Counted from the stretch's first letter, positions 34,739 to 44,040 are shown. The stretch: 64,000 bases of DNA from Pantoea vagans (GCF_001506165.1 NZ_CP011427.1:434001-498000); one strand, 5' to 3'. The notes: a model not told the origin generated them from the letters alone. A program made the numbers and translations.

Positions 34739-35890
34739 ATGCCCTGGACTGAGACTGTTACCATGCAACGCCTTCACTTCATCCTCGCCTGCCAGGCAGG
34801 CGATAAATCCATGACCGAGCTTTGCCACCTTCACGGCATTAGTCGAAAAACCGGTTATAAATGGCTTAAGCGTTTTAATGCTGAAGAGCTCTCCTCTGTT
34901 GAAAATCGCTCCCGTGCCCGTCTCACGCAGCCAGAAAAAATCCCTCCGGATATCGCCGAACAACTCGTCCTCTTTCGCCAGCAGCATCCCGACTGGGGGC
35001 CTAAAAAAATTCGCCACTGGTTCCTCAATAACAACGCTGACTTCATTGTTCCCGCGGCCAGCACGATAGGGGACCTTTTGAAAGAAGAAGGGCTGGTGTC
35101 TCCACGGATAAGGCGCAAGCGTACGCCGGGAAATCTGAACGAACTCACCGATGCGAACAGAAACAATCACGTCTGGAGCGCTGACTTTAAGGGCCGCTTT
35201 CGCCTGAAAGACGGCAGCTGGTGCCGCCCGTTCACCCTCACCGACAACCACAGCCGCTACCTCCTGTGCTGTGAGCCCGGCACGTCAGAGACTACGACAT
35301 TCGTGCGTGGCTGTATGGAAGCCGCCTTCCGCGAAGGTGGACTCCCCGACATTATCCGCACCGATAACGGCTCTCCCTTCGTCGCGCCGGGCATCCTGGC
35401 GCTGACACAGTGGAGCGTGTGGCTGATGAAGTTGGGTATTAAAACAGAAAGAACCACGCCGGGATGTCCGGGGCAAAATGCCCGTCACGAGCGCATGCAT
35501 CTCTCGATGAAAACCGCGATGAGCCACCATGATGTATTTGGCTCGCTGTCGGAACAACGGGTGTGGTGTAACGGATGGCGTAATGAGTTCAATCAGGAAA
35601 AGCCGCATGAGGCTCATGGACAGGTACCGCCCGCAAAAATATGGGTGCCCTCACCGCGAAGTTGGGATGGAAAAGTGCCTGAGGTGAACTATCCGGAGGG
35701 GGCAAAGCTATATAAAGTCGGAGAAAAAGGTGACCTGAGCCTGAACGGGCGCACGTTCCTGAGTTCGGCATTACGGGGTGAGTATGTGAGGTTCCTGGAA
35801 GTGGATGACGGAGTTGACGTCATCCTCTTCGACAGGGTGATACTGGCGTATTATGACCGGGCAGAAAGAAGTATTATTCGAATCGACTGA
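34739..35890 (+). CDS. IS481-family transposase
   Basis: The 383-aa DDE transposase has an N-terminal HTH (about 15-60: MTELCHLHGISRKTGYKWLKRF), a second helix-rich part and an RNase-H-like core. The catalytic residues are visible as D149 (WSADFKGRF), D209 (IRTDNGSPF) and E251 (GQNARHERMH). The length fits IS481-family enzymes. It is complete and in frame inside the IS, beginning 33 bp after the second left repeat. Confidence 0.92.
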   Translation: MPWTETVTMQRLHFILACQAGDKSMTELCHLHGISRKTGYKWLKRFNAEELSSVENRSRARLTQPEKIPPDIAEQLVLFRQQHPDWGPKKIRHWFLNNNADFIVPAASTIGDLLKEEGLVSPRIRRKRTPGNLNELTDANRNNHVWSADFKGRFRLKDGSWCRPFTLTDNHSRYLLCCEPGTSETTTFVRGCMEAAFREGGLPDIIRTDNGSPFVAPGILALTQWSVWLMKLGIKTERTTPGCPGQNARHERMHLSMKTAMSHHDVFGSLSEQRVWCNGWRNEFNQEKPHEAHGQVPPAKIWVPSPRSWDGKVPEVNYPEGAKLYKVGEKGDLSLNGRTFLSSALRGEYVRFLEVDDGVDVILFDRVILAYYDRAERSIIRID

Positions 35891-35899
35891 GCACAAAAG

Positions 35900-35943
35900 T
35901 GTTACCTATGTGCCCGGTCTGATCTGTTACCCATGTGCCCGGT
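35900..35943. repeat. Right end of the IS: duplicated terminal repeat
   Basis: TGTTACCTATGTGCCCGGT (35900-35918, one mismatch to the consensus) and TGTTACCCATGTGCCCGGT (35925-35943) are the inverted counterparts of the left-end pair, with the same 25-bp offset. Confidence 0.85.
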
Positions 35944-35950
35944 TGTACCA

Positions 35951-35969
35951 AAATGCGCACCTGGCCGAT
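35951..35969. repeat. Family C palindromic repeat, right part after the IS
   Basis: AAATGCGCACCTGGCCGAT restores the second arm of the palindrome left at 34653. It matches the tail of the intact copy at 44080-44098 (ATGCGCACCTGGCCGAT). Confidence 0.7.
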
Positions 35970-35992
35970 AACCTCAAACAATTCATTAATGC

Positions 35993-36022
35993 ATAAAAAA
36001 ACGCCCGGCAATGCCGGGCGTT
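35993..36022 (-). terminator. Rho-independent terminator of ftnA
   Basis: On the minus strand, CGCCCGGC-ATT-GCCGGGCG (36002-36020) is followed by a run of T (AAAAAAA on the plus strand at 35994-36001). It lies 28 bp after the ftnA stop. Confidence 0.9.
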
Positions 36023-36049
36023 GTGCTGTTTGCTGTGTGTAATCTTTGC

Positions 36050-36559
36050 TTATGACTGGCCGTGGCCTTCCACGTTCATGCGGCCCAGGTCTTTATCGAC
36101 CAGGAACAGGCCTTCGCCTTTATTGCCGACCAGTGCCAGTTTATCCAGTACGGTTTTGAACAGCTTCTCTTCTTCGTGCTGCTCAGCCACATACCACTGC
36201 AGGAAGTTGAAGGTTGAGTAGTCTTGAGACATCAACGCGGTGTGCACCAGATCGTTGATGCGCTGGGTGATCAGCTGCTCATGCTTCAGCGCTTCTTCCA
36301 GCACGTCATTCAGTGAGTTCCAGCTAACGGCAGGCGCGGCAATGCTGCCCAGCACCGGCAGTGAACCGGCATCGCTGACGTAATCGAACAGGCGCTGCAT
36401 GTGTTCCATCTCTTCACGAGAGTGCATCTTCAGGAAAGAAGCAGCACCTTCAAAGCCTTTGTCGCTGCACCATGCGCTCATCTGCAGATACAGGTTGGCT
36501 GAGAAGAATTCCAGGTTCAGTTGGTCGTTCAGGCGAGAGGTCATTTCAGCAGTTAACAT
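36050..36559 (-). CDS. ftnA: Ferritin, iron storage
   Basis: The 169-aa protein is a bacterial non-haem ferritin that forms a 24-mer cage, oxidises Fe2+ and stores it as ferric mineral. The ferroxidase ligands are visible in NLEFFSANLYLQMS (E17), SREEMEHMQRL (E50, H53), and AEQHEEEKLF. It matches E. coli FtnA in length and sequence. It is monocistronic with its own terminator; its promoter lies in the AT-rich stretch at 36560-36700, divergent from the M20 gene. Confidence 0.94.
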   Translation of the reverse strand: MLTAEMTSRLNDQLNLEFFSANLYLQMSAWCSDKGFEGAASFLKMHSREEMEHMQRLFDYVSDAGSLPVLGSIAAPAVSWNSLNDVLEEALKHEQLITQRINDLVHTALMSQDYSTFNFLQWYVAEQHEEEKLFKTVLDKLALVGNKGEGLFLVDKDLGRMNVEGHGQS

Positions 36560-36797
36560 GGCTGAGTCCTTTTTAATTTGTCAGGTGAAGTACGGTGAAT
36601 TATGCATCAATCTATACTTTTTTGTGAAGGCTTTTTCGCAAAAAAGTTGAATTTATCTTATTGATTGTAAATGGAATTATTCCGTTTGTTGAATGCGAAG
36701 AGTTCTCAGTTTTGACTCATTTTCATTCACGCTGGATTGATTATAGCTGCGCATCGGCGGATGCTGGAGCGAGCCTTTACTTGTCAGGAGCTTAGCG

Positions 36798-37901
36798 GTG
36801 TCGAACGTATTAGATCATTACCATTACCTGCATGAAATCCCGGAACTGGGATTTGAAGAATTCAAAACTTCCGCCTATATCGCCGAACAGCTGGAGCAAG
36901 CCGGGATCAAGGTGACGCGCGGCATTAACAACACCACCGGCATCGTGGCGGAAATTGATAGCGGCGTGCCGGGTCCGGTGCTGGCGTTGCGCGCGGACAT
37001 GGACGCGCTGGGTCATATCATTAACGGTGTCGCGTGTGCACGTCATACCTGTGGCCATGATGGGCACTCTTCGGTGGTGCTGACCGCAGCGCAGGAACTG
37101 CTGAAAGAGGGCGCAATCAAAAAGGGCAAACTTAAGCTGCTGTTCCAGCCCGCTGAAGAGTTGGGTGCCGGTGCGCTGGCGATGATTGAAGGCGGCGCGA
37201 TGGATGACGTGGAGATGATTCTCGGCTTCCACGTCCGCCCACTGGAAGAGTGCCATGTTGGTCAGGCGACACCCGCCGTGATCTACTCAGCCTGTAGCAC
37301 GCTGGAAGCTACTATCAAAGGCGTTCCCGCCCATGCGGCACGTCCCCATTTAGGGGTGAATGCGTTAGACGCTGCCGTACAAGCGGTGCAGGCCGTCAAC
37401 AGCATTCATCTCGCTCCGGGTTTGACCTGGAGTGTCAAGGCAACGCGTTTCCTGTGCGATGCTGGCGTCACCAACTCGGTGCCGGATGAAGCGCGCGTGG
37501 TGTGGGACCTGCGTTCACAGGAGAACGCGCCAATGGATGTGCTCAAGGATAAAGTCACCAAGGCGATTCAACACAGCGTGGCCGCGCTGGGTGCCACTGC
37601 TGAAGTGGTGGTGTTGAAAGAGATGCCAGCGGCTGAGATCCATGAAGACGCTACGGCGGTAATTCGTGCGGCGATTGTCGATGTGCTGGGTGAGGAAGGA
37701 TTGCTGGATACCAAAACCACCCCAGGCAGCGAAGATTTCTTCTACTACCCGGTGAAGCGCCCGCAGGTGAAAGCCGGCTTCTGGGGCCTGGGAACCAATC
37801 TGGTGCCGGGCCTGCATCATCCTGATATGCGCTTTGAGCTGAGTTCGCTGGAGATCGGGGTGAAGATCTTTAAAGCGGCAGTGGTGCGTGTTTTAGGCTG
37901 A
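36798..37901 (+). CDS. M20-family amidohydrolase (IAA-amino-acid hydrolase / aminoacylase-like)
   Basis: The 367-aa cytosolic metallohydrolase has HEIPELGFEEFKTS at 12-25, LRADMDALG, the metal motif HTCGHDGHSS (C and H ligands), and QPAEELGAGA with the catalytic Glu. The dimerisation domain (about 175-285) includes HAARPHLGVNALDA. Members split N-acyl or N-indolylacetyl amino acids. In a plant-associated bacterium an auxin-conjugate substrate is possible, but nothing here shows it. The start is GTG 36798 after CAGGAG. It is monocistronic. Confidence 0.82.
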   Translation: MSNVLDHYHYLHEIPELGFEEFKTSAYIAEQLEQAGIKVTRGINNTTGIVAEIDSGVPGPVLALRADMDALGHIINGVACARHTCGHDGHSSVVLTAAQELLKEGAIKKGKLKLLFQPAEELGAGALAMIEGGAMDDVEMILGFHVRPLEECHVGQATPAVIYSACSTLEATIKGVPAHAARPHLGVNALDAAVQAVQAVNSIHLAPGLTWSVKATRFLCDAGVTNSVPDEARVVWDLRSQENAPMDVLKDKVTKAIQHSVAALGATAEVVVLKEMPAAEIHEDATAVIRAAIVDVLGEEGLLDTKTTPGSEDFFYYPVKRPQVKAGFWGLGTNLVPGLHHPDMRFELSSLEIGVKIFKAAVVRVLG

Positions 37902-37909
37902 TAAGCTGA

Positions 37910-37978
37910 CTACGCGCAATGAATTGCGCCGCTACGTATCAGCAACATGCTGTAGCGGCGCGATTCATCGCGCTTTAT
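37910..37978. repeat. Intergenic palindromic repeat pair, family B
   Basis: An inverted unit CTACGCGCAATGAATTGCGC then CGCTACG (37910-37935) is followed by a direct one, TGTAGCGGCGCGATTCATCG (37950-37970). The 301-bp gap up to prfC holds otherwise only leader DNA. Confidence 0.75.
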
Positions 37979-38203
37979 TAATCTTTCTGCACGAATCCCA
38001 CGATTTCCCCGCCTGCCGAATTATTGTATGCTATGCCGCCTCAATGCTGACTGGATAACCGGACTGCCGCCCATGTAGATCGCGCACATCTTGCTGTGAA
38101 CTGACGCCTTTGCGTCACTATTGGGTCCGTTATCCTCCGGACAGCCCGGAACAATTTATTCGCAGCGCGCCCCCGCGTGTTGCCCTTGAAGAAGAATTCA
38201 CTC

Positions 38204-39793
38204 ATGTCTATTGCTCCCTTTTTAGAAGAAGTGGCGCGCCGTCGTACGTTTGCGATCATCTCGCACCCGGATGCTGGTAAAACCACAATTACCGAAAAAG
38301 TGCTGCTGTTCGGGCAGGCGATCCAAACCGCCGGTACCGTAAAAGGCCGCGGCTCCAGCCAACATGCGAAATCCGACTGGATGGAGATGGAGAAACAACG
38401 TGGTATCTCCATCACCACCTCCGTGATGCAGTTCCCGTATCGCGATAGCCTCGTTAACCTGCTGGATACCCCAGGACACGAAGACTTCTCGGAAGATACC
38501 TACCGCACCCTGACGGCGGTGGACTGCTGTTTGATGGTGATCGACGCTGCAAAAGGTGTTGAAGATCGTACCCGTAAGCTGATGGAAGTGACCCGTCTGC
38601 GCGATACGCCAATCATCACCTTTATGAACAAACTTGACCGTGATATCCGCGATCCGATGGAGTTGCTGGATGAGGTGGAAAGCGAGCTGAAAATTGCCTG
38701 CGCGCCTATCACCTGGCCAATTGGTTGCGGCAAGCTGTTCAAGGGGGTGTATCACCTCTACAAAGATGAAACTTACCTGTATCAGACCGGTAAAGGCCAC
38801 ACCATTCAGGATGTGCGCATTGTTAAAGGTCTGGCGAACCCCGATCTGGATGCGGCAGTCGGTGAAGATCTGGCGCAGCAGCTGCGTGATGAGCTGGAAC
38901 TGGTGCAGGGCGCTTCACACGAATTCGATCAGGATCTGTTCCTGAGCGGCGAAATTACCCCGGTGTTCTTCGGTACCGCATTGGGTAACTTTGGCGTTGA
39001 CCACATGCTCGATGGCTTAGTGGCCTGGGCACCTACGCCGATGCCGCGTCAGTCAGATTCGCGTCTGGTTGAAGCGAAGGAAGAGAAGTTCAGCGGATTC
39101 GTGTTCAAGATTCAGGCCAACATGGACCCGAAACACCGTGACCGCGTGGCCTTCATGCGCGTGGTGTCGGGCAAGTACGAGAAAGGCATGAAACTGCGCC
39201 AGGTGCGTACCGGCAAAGACGTGGTGATTTCCGATGCGCTGACCTTTATGGCGGGTGACCGTTCGCACGTCGAAGAAGCCTATCCGGGTGACATCATCGG
39301 TTTGCATAACCATGGCACCATCCAGATCGGTGACACCTTTACTCAGGGTGAAAACATGAAGTTCACCGGTATTCCGAACTTCGCCCCAGAGCTGTTCCGT
39401 CGTATCCGTTTGCGCGATCCACTGAAGCAGAAACAGCTGCTGAAAGGGCTGGTTCAGCTGTCGGAAGAGGGCGCAGTGCAGGTGTTCCGTCCAGTGCACA
39501 ACAACGACCTGATTGTTGGTGCAGTAGGTGTGCTGCAGTTTGAAGTGGTGGTGGCGCGCCTGAAAAGCGAATACAACGTTGAAGCGATTTATGAAGCCAT
39601 CAACGTCTCGACTGCACGTTGGGTCGAGTGCAAAGACGCGAAGAAATTCGATGATTTCCAGCGTAAAAATGAAGTGAATCTGGCGCTGGATGGCGGTGAC
39701 AACCTCACCTACATCGCCCCGACCATGGTTAACCTCAATATCACCCAGGAACGCTATCCTGACGTGACCTTCCGCAAGACGCGCGAACACTGA
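38204..39793 (+). CDS. prfC: Peptide chain release factor 3
   Basis: The 529-aa GTPase recycles RF1/RF2 from the ribosome after termination. The G motifs are clear: HPDAGKTT (G1), DTPGHED (G3), NKLD (G4), with domains II and III to the C terminus [15 protein letters not shown]. The length equals that of E. coli RF3 when ATG 38204 is used; the upstream ATG at 38177 would add nine unlike residues. It is followed by osmY as in E. coli, with a strong terminator between them. Confidence 0.96.
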   Translation: MSIAPFLEEVARRRTFAIISHPDAGKTTITEKVLLFGQAIQTAGTVKGRGSSQHAKSDWMEMEKQRGISITTSVMQFPYRDSLVNLLDTPGHEDFSEDTYRTLTAVDCCLMVIDAAKGVEDRTRKLMEVTRLRDTPIITFMNKLDRDIRDPMELLDEVESELKIACAPITWPIGCGKLFKGVYHLYKDETYLYQTGKGHTIQDVRIVKGLANPDLDAAVGEDLAQQLRDELELVQGASHEFDQDLFLSGEITPVFFGTALGNFGVDHMLDGLVAWAPTPMPRQSDSRLVEAKEEKFSGFVFKIQANMDPKHRDRVAFMRVVSGKYEKGMKLRQVRTGKDVVISDALTFMAGDRSHVEEAYPGDIIGLHNHGTIQIGDTFTQGENMKFTGIPNFAPELFRRIRLRDPLKQKQLLKGLVQLSEEGAVQVFRPVHNNDLIVGAVGVLQFEVVVARLKSEYNVEAIYEAINVSTARWVECKDAKKFDDFQRKNEVNLALDGGDNLTYIAPTMVNLNITQERYPDVTFRKTREH

Positions 39794-40112
39794 TGCTGCG
39801 CGGCCCTTAGGGCTGTAGGGTGCGCCCTTACTGACGCCCGCCGACTCATTAAGATGCATCTCTGCTTCAGGGCCAGTGGTTATCACTGGCCCTGTTTTTA
39901 TCCTACAGACTGTTCCTATTTACGCTGCGTTTATCGCTTTTTGGCGAGATATCAACCACAAAAGCCAGCAAAACCTGTAATCCCTACTATGATTATCCTG
40001 TCGGACGAGAAAAGAGACCTCTGGTTTCATTACGTCCATTCACGCAGCGACGCCGTTTGTTGCTGGCGCATTCGCAGTTGCGAGTGAGTTAACTGATAGA
40101 AGGATGATATCG
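39794..40112. other. Intergenic region between prfC and osmY
   Basis: This 319-bp gap holds a family D repeat remnant (GTAGGGTGCGCCCTTAC near 39815), the prfC terminator at 39868-39900, and then about 200 bp of osmY upstream DNA. OsmY is under sigma-S control in E. coli; I see no site good enough to name. The open frame at 39854-40087 has no Shine-Dalgarno and no recognisable content. Confidence 0.6.
39868..39900 (+). terminator. Rho-independent terminator of prfC
   Basis: A perfect 11-bp stem CAGGGCCAGTG / CACTGGCCCTG (39868-39878 and 39884-39894), 5-base loop, then TTTTTA. It lies 75 bp after the prfC stop. Confidence 0.92.
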
Positions 40113-40700
40113 ATGAATAAGACTAAGATTGCTAAAACCCTGATTGCTGCGCTGGCCAGTTCTGTCTTGCTGAGCGGTGCTGCGTTTGCTGCAGATACCA
40201 GCAGCACGGGTTCCAAAATCGATAGTTCTATGAAAAAAGTCGATGGTTTTATGGATGACAGCGGCATCACTGCCAAAGCCAAAGCGGCGCTGGTGGATGA
40301 TGAAGCGATTAAAAGCACGGATATCTCAGTAAAAACGCATCAGGGCGTGGTCACGCTGAGCGGTTTTGTCGCCTCGCAGGATCAGGCAGAAAAAGCCGTG
40401 GCGCTGGTGCAAAAAGTTGAGGGTGTGAAATCCGTCAGTGACAAACTACACGTTAAAGACAGCAAAGAAACCACGCTGAAGGGTTACGCGGGTGATACCG
40501 CCACCACCAGCGAAATCAAAGCTAAGCTTTTAGCAGATGACATTGTGCCATCGCGCAACGTGAAAGTGGAAACTAACGATGGCGTGGTGCAGTTATCAGG
40601 GAATGTGGCAACCCAGGCACAGTCTGATCGTGCTGAGAAAATTGCCAAAGCCATTGAAGGCGTGAAAAGCGTGAAGAATGACCTGAAAGTGAAATCTTAA
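40113..40700 (+). CDS. osmY: Osmotically inducible periplasmic protein OsmY (two BON domains)
   Basis: The 195-aa periplasmic chaperone-like protein has a signal peptide (about 1-27, cleaved after AFA) and two BON domains, about 50-118 and 128-195. The second contains [21 protein letters not shown] and [20 protein letters not shown], nearly as in E. coli. OsmY is induced by hyperosmotic stress and stationary phase. ATG 40113 is chosen: AGAAGG is 9 bases upstream, while the ATG at 40104 overlaps the Shine-Dalgarno. Confidence 0.94.
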   Translation: MNKTKIAKTLIAALASSVLLSGAAFAADTSSTGSKIDSSMKKVDGFMDDSGITAKAKAALVDDEAIKSTDISVKTHQGVVTLSGFVASQDQAEKAVALVQKVEGVKSVSDKLHVKDSKETTLKGYAGDTATTSEIKAKLLADDIVPSRNVKVETNDGVVQLSGNVATQAQSDRAEKIAKAIEGVKSVKNDLKVKS

Positions 40701-40707
40701 CGCGAGC

Positions 40708-40738
40708 AGAACGGCATCAGCTTGACGCCGTTCTTTAA
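40708..40738 (+). terminator. Candidate terminator of osmY
   Basis: An 8-bp stem AGAACGGC / GCCGTTCT with an 11-base loop is followed by TTAATAAAAA. The U-run is weak. Confidence 0.5.
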
Positions 40739-40796
40739 TAAAAACAGTGATGTATGAATAAGCAGTTCGATTTTCACTATGGTAAAGGAGAGGCTT

Positions 40797-40958
40797 ATGT
40801 TTCGTTGGGGTATTATCTTTCTGGTCATCGCTCTGATTGCTGCAGCATTAGGTTTCGGCGGTCTGGCGGGTACGGCAGCATGGGCAGCTAAAATTGTCTT
40901 CATCGTCGGTATTATTCTGTTCCTCATCAGCCTGTTTACTGGGCGTAAACGACCCTGA
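40797..40958 (+). CDS. ytjA: Small inner membrane protein YtjA (DUF1328)
   Basis: The 53-aa, two-helix membrane protein reads [20 protein letters not shown] and ends LFTGRKRP. It is almost identical to E. coli YtjA and exactly as long. The Shine-Dalgarno AAAGGAGAGG precedes ATG 40797. Function is unknown; the family is stress-induced. Its place between osmY and yjjU is conserved with E. coli. It was found from the sequence because it is shorter than most gene-length cut-offs. Confidence 0.93.
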   Translation: MFRWGIIFLVIALIAAALGFGGLAGTAAWAAKIVFIVGIILFLISLFTGRKRP

Positions 40959-41141
40959 CCGATTGCGTTAACACAACGCTAACCCGCGAGTCACTAAAGC
41001 GGAGAACCGTCATTTGCGGCATACTAACCCGCCGCGCCGATTGCTGATGCAGATGCAATGGGTCAGGGAACGACAATGACTGGTTCTCCGGGATGCTGCC
41101 TCAAGCGGCTCCCTCAGAGCAGGAATACTGAGGGACATCCA

Positions 41142-42185
41142 TTGGGAATACGCATCCCGGTGTCACTGGACACCTTTGAGCCTTTGGCGCTCACCCCATT
41201 CAAATCCAACAAAATCGCCCTGGTCTGCGAAGGCGGCGGTCAACGCGGCATCTTCACCGCAGGCGTGCTGGACGAGTTTCAGCGTGCGGGATTTAACCCC
41301 TTCCAATTGATGTTAGGCACCTCGGCAGGCGCCCAAAACCTGTCAGCGTTTGTCTGCGCGCAGCCTGGCTATGCTCGCCGCGTGATTACCCGTTACACCA
41401 CCAGCAAACTGTTTTTTGATCCGCTGCGCTTTGTACGCGGTGGTCATCTGATCGATCTCGACTGGCTGGTGGACATCACCAAACAAGAGTTTCCACTGGC
41501 GCTGGACACGGCTCAAGGTCTGTTTGCCAAGGGCAGCGAGTTTTACATGTGTGCCTGTCGTGGCGACGATTACTCGGCTGAGTATTTCAATCCGACTCAC
41601 ACCACATGGCACGACATTATTAAAGCCTCCAGCGCAATCCCTGGATTTTACCGCAGCGGCGTGGAGATGAACGGCATCAGTTATCTGGATGGGGGCATCA
41701 GTGATGCGATCCCGGTGCGCGAAGCGGCCCGGCGTGGCGCGGACACCATTGTGGTGATCCGCACGGTGCCTTCACAGATGTCCTATACGCCGAAATGGTT
41801 TAAACGCATGGAGCGCTGGCTGGGCGACAGTGCGCTGCAGCCGATGATTAACATCCTGCATCACCACGAAGAGAGCTACCGTGAGATTCAGCAATTCATC
41901 GATCAGCCACCGGGCGATCTGCGTATTATCGAGATCTATCCGCCTAAACCGCTGGCCAGTATGGCGCTGGGCAGCCGTCTCGCCTCGCTCAATCAGGATT
42001 ATCATCTGGGCCGCCGCAGTGGTCGCTATTTCCTCGCTACCCTCGGCCAGTGGTTGAGCGATGCCGAACCGATCCTGCGCGTGACGCCTCCGGCCGCAGT
42101 GGCGAATGCCCCCGATAATCGTGCCGTGCATACGCCATTGCTGGCGGATAACGATGCAGACTTTGATGCAGGGTCGCTGGCATGA
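41142..42185 (+). CDS. yjjU: Patatin-like phospholipase YjjU
   Basis: The 347-aa protein has the patatin fold: oxyanion loop CEGGGQRGIFTAG, nucleophile GTSAGAQ (G-x-S-x-G) and catalytic Asp in YLDGGISDA. It follows E. coli YjjU closely to about residue 300, then diverges in a low-conservation tail. The start chosen is TTG 41142 (GIRIPVSL), after GAGGGA and matching the E. coli start region. An ATG at 41058 would add 28 unlike residues. The stop overlaps yjjV (ATGA). Confidence 0.88.
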   Translation: MGIRIPVSLDTFEPLALTPFKSNKIALVCEGGGQRGIFTAGVLDEFQRAGFNPFQLMLGTSAGAQNLSAFVCAQPGYARRVITRYTTSKLFFDPLRFVRGGHLIDLDWLVDITKQEFPLALDTAQGLFAKGSEFYMCACRGDDYSAEYFNPTHTTWHDIIKASSAIPGFYRSGVEMNGISYLDGGISDAIPVREAARRGADTIVVIRTVPSQMSYTPKWFKRMERWLGDSALQPMINILHHHEESYREIQQFIDQPPGDLRIIEIYPPKPLASMALGSRLASLNQDYHLGRRSGRYFLATLGQWLSDAEPILRVTPPAAVANAPDNRAVHTPLLADNDADFDAGSLA

Positions 42186-42958
42186 GATTTATCGATACCC
42201 ACTGCCATTTTGATTTTCCCCCTTTTGTCAATGACGCAGCGGGCAGCATCGATCGGGCGGCGCAGTCGGCGGTGGAACGGATTATTGTGCCAAGCGTCGA
42301 TGCCAGTCGATTCGCTTTGGTCACTCAACTGGCGCAGCAACATGACGCGCTGTATGCCGCGTTGGGCTTACATCCGATCAATATCGCCGTGCATACCGAT
42401 GCGCATCTGGATGAGCTGGATCGCTGGCTGCAAACGCCCGATCCTAAACGGGTGGCGATCGGCGAGATCGGTCTCGATCTCTATATGGATGATGCGCAGT
42501 TCAGCAAACAAACGCATCTGCTGGATGCGCAGTTAAAATTAGCGAAGCAGTATGACTTGCCGGTGATCCTGCACTCACGGCGTACGCACGATCAGTTAGC
42601 GTTGCATTTGCGCCGTCACAACTTAGCGCGCTGCGGTGTGGTTCACGGCTTTGCCGGGAGCCAGCAGCAGGCCGAGCGTTTTATTCAGCTCGGCTATGCC
42701 ATTGGCGTTGGCGGCACCATCACATACGAGCGGGCCAGTAAAACCCGCAATACTATCGCCAGTTTACCGCTGTCATCGCTGTTGCTGGAGACCGATGCGC
42801 CAGATATGCCGCTGCAAGGTTTTCAGGGCCAGCCTAATCGTCCTGAAAGGGCGCGTAACGTATTTGATGTGCTGTGCGAGCTGCGCAGCGAGCCGCCTGA
42901 AATCATCGCTGAAGCCCTGTGGCAAAACAGCCTGCGCGTGTTTGCACTCCCCGACTGA
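42182..42958 (+). CDS. yjjV: TatD-family metal-dependent hydrolase YjjV
   Basis: The 258-aa TIM-barrel hydrolase has the metal-binding start FIDTHCHFD, later GEIGLDL (E), HSRRTHDQ (H), HGFAGS (H) and LETDAPDMPL (D). TatD proteins are 3'-5' exonuclease/AP-type DNases. It is translationally coupled to yjjU, as in E. coli. In E. coli yjjW-yjjI follow; here they are absent and deoC comes next. Confidence 0.92.
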   Translation: MRFIDTHCHFDFPPFVNDAAGSIDRAAQSAVERIIVPSVDASRFALVTQLAQQHDALYAALGLHPINIAVHTDAHLDELDRWLQTPDPKRVAIGEIGLDLYMDDAQFSKQTHLLDAQLKLAKQYDLPVILHSRRTHDQLALHLRRHNLARCGVVHGFAGSQQQAERFIQLGYAIGVGGTITYERASKTRNTIASLPLSSLLLETDAPDMPLQGFQGQPNRPERARNVFDVLCELRSEPPEIIAEALWQNSLRVFALPD

Positions 42959-43046
42959 CACCCTCCCGACAGATTCTGGAAATGCCACTTTTGTGGTCCG
43001 AATTGGCTACAGTATTAAAGCCGCTATACACTTTTTCACCAAAAAT

Positions 43047-43062
43047 TGTGATAATATTAACA
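43047..43062. promoter_or_regulatory. DeoR-like operator, upstream site
   Basis: TGTGATAATATTAACA matches the DeoR operator TGTTAGAATTCTAACA at 12 of 16 positions. It lies 143 bp upstream of the second DeoR-like site and could support looping, as between E. coli deo operators. Confidence 0.45.
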
Positions 43063-43100
43063 ACCAGTATTTCGCCAGAAATCGGTTGTGCCAGCGGCGA

Positions 43101-43122
43101 TTTGTGATGAATGTCACGATAT
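43101..43122 (+). promoter_or_regulatory. CRP site, distal (deoP2 type)
   Basis: TGTGA-TGAATG-TCACG at 43103-43118 matches the CRP core at 9 of 10 positions. Its centre (about 43110.5) is 53 bp upstream of the second CRP site, the same distance as between the -40 and -93 sites of E. coli deoP2, where CytR binds between them. Confidence 0.7.
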
Positions 43123-43152
43123 GACTGTATTTACATGACAGGTTTTCTTTTT

Positions 43153-43174
43153 TCGTGTGACTCATGGCGCAATT
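43153..43174 (+). promoter_or_regulatory. CRP site, proximal (deoP2 type)
   Basis: TGTGA-CTCATG-GCGCA at 43156-43171, centre about 43163.5. With a start site near 43205 this is about -41.5, the class II position. The right half-site is weak. Confidence 0.6.
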
Positions 43175-43189
43175 AATTCGTGCGAGGAT

Positions 43190-43205
43190 TGTTATAATTA
43201 TCACA
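43190..43205 (+). promoter_or_regulatory. -10 element overlapped by DeoR-like operator
   Basis: TGTTATAATTATCACA contains a perfect TATAAT (43193-43198) and resembles the DeoR 16-bp palindrome. In E. coli deoP2 the DeoR site also covers the -10 region. It lies about 45 bp before the deoC start. Confidence 0.6.
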
Positions 43206-43248
43206 TTCCCCGGTGACACCGTCTGCCGGTTACCTTTTGGAGAGCACC

Positions 43249-44028
43249 ATGACCGATCTCAACGCTGCTGCACAACGTGCACTGCAACTGATGGACTTAA
43301 CCACGCTGAATGAAGACGATACGGATGAGAAGGTGATCGCACTGTGTCGTCAGGCGAAATCGCCAGCCGGTAACACCGCGGCTATCTGCATCTATCCACG
43401 CTTTATTCCGGCGGCGCGTAAAGCACTGCGTGAGCAGGGCACCCCAGAGATTCAGATTGCGACTGTAACCAACTTCCCGCACGGCAACGATGACATTGAC
43501 ATCGCGCTGGCAGAAACCCGCGCGGCTATCGCTTACGGTGCCGACGAAGTGGATGTGGTTTTCCCGTATCGCGCGCTGATTGCCGGTAATCGCGAAATCG
43601 GCTTTGAACTGGTGAAAGCCTGTAAAGAAGCCTGCGCCGCCGCTAACGTGCTGCTGAAAGTGATTATCGAAACCGGTGAGTTGAAAGAGGAAGCGCTGAT
43701 CCGTGCCGCTTCTGAAATTGCCATTGATGCGGGTGCTGATTTCATCAAAACCTCCACCGGTAAAGTGCCGGTCAACGCCACACCAGAAGTGGCGGCGATC
43801 ATGATGCAAGTAATCCGTGATAAAGGCGTCAAGCAGCAGGTCGGTTTCAAACCGGCGGGTGGCGTACGTACCGCCGAAGATGCGGCCATCTATCTGGAAC
43901 TGGCAGACGATATCCTCGGCGAAGGCTGGGCGGATGCGCGTCATTTCCGCTTTGGCGCGTCAAGCCTGTTGGCAAGCCTGCTAAACACGCTGGGCCACGC
44001 AACGGCGACCAGTAAGACGGGTTATTGA
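43249..44028 (+). CDS. deoC: Deoxyribose-phosphate aldolase
   Basis: The 259-aa class I aldolase splits 2-deoxyribose-5-phosphate into acetaldehyde and glyceraldehyde-3-phosphate. The Schiff-base lysine lies in [15 protein letters not shown], near residue 167, the number in E. coli; the length is also the same. ATG 43249 has TTTTGGAGAGC before it; a longer reading from 43213 runs into the promoter. It is the first gene of the deoCABD deoxynucleoside-catabolic operon. Confidence 0.95.
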   Translation: MTDLNAAAQRALQLMDLTTLNEDDTDEKVIALCRQAKSPAGNTAAICIYPRFIPAARKALREQGTPEIQIATVTNFPHGNDDIDIALAETRAAIAYGADEVDVVFPYRALIAGNREIGFELVKACKEACAAANVLLKVIIETGELKEEALIRAASEIAIDAGADFIKTSTGKVPVNATPEVAAIMMQVIRDKGVKQQVGFKPAGGVRTAEDAAIYLELADDILGEGWADARHFRFGASSLLASLLNTLGHATATSKTGY

Positions 44029-44040
44029 TTTCACGCCAAT

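Larger units (their letters stand above)
34661..35945 (+). mobile_element. IS481-family insertion sequence, about 1.28 kb
   Basis: A single transposase gene is bracketed by inverted repeats ACCGGGCACATGGGTAACA. Each end carries the repeat twice, offset by 25 bp: 34663-34681 and 34688-34706 on the left, 35900-35918 and 35925-35943 on the right (inverted). The element splits a family C palindromic repeat, with the repeat halves at 34653 and 35953. The exact outer limits are within a few bases, and I could not identify a clean target-site duplication. The transposase frame is intact, so the element may still be active. Confidence 0.85.

Noticed and set aside
34651..35960. Target-site duplication around the IS481-family element
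   Set aside because: Flanking bases (ATTAAGG on the left, CCAAAATG on the right) give no convincing direct repeat; the outer limits of the IS are uncertain by a few bases.
39053..39886. Minus-strand frame of 277 codons opposite prfC
   Set aside because: Antisense to the conserved C-terminal half of RF3; composition is typical of a shadow frame.
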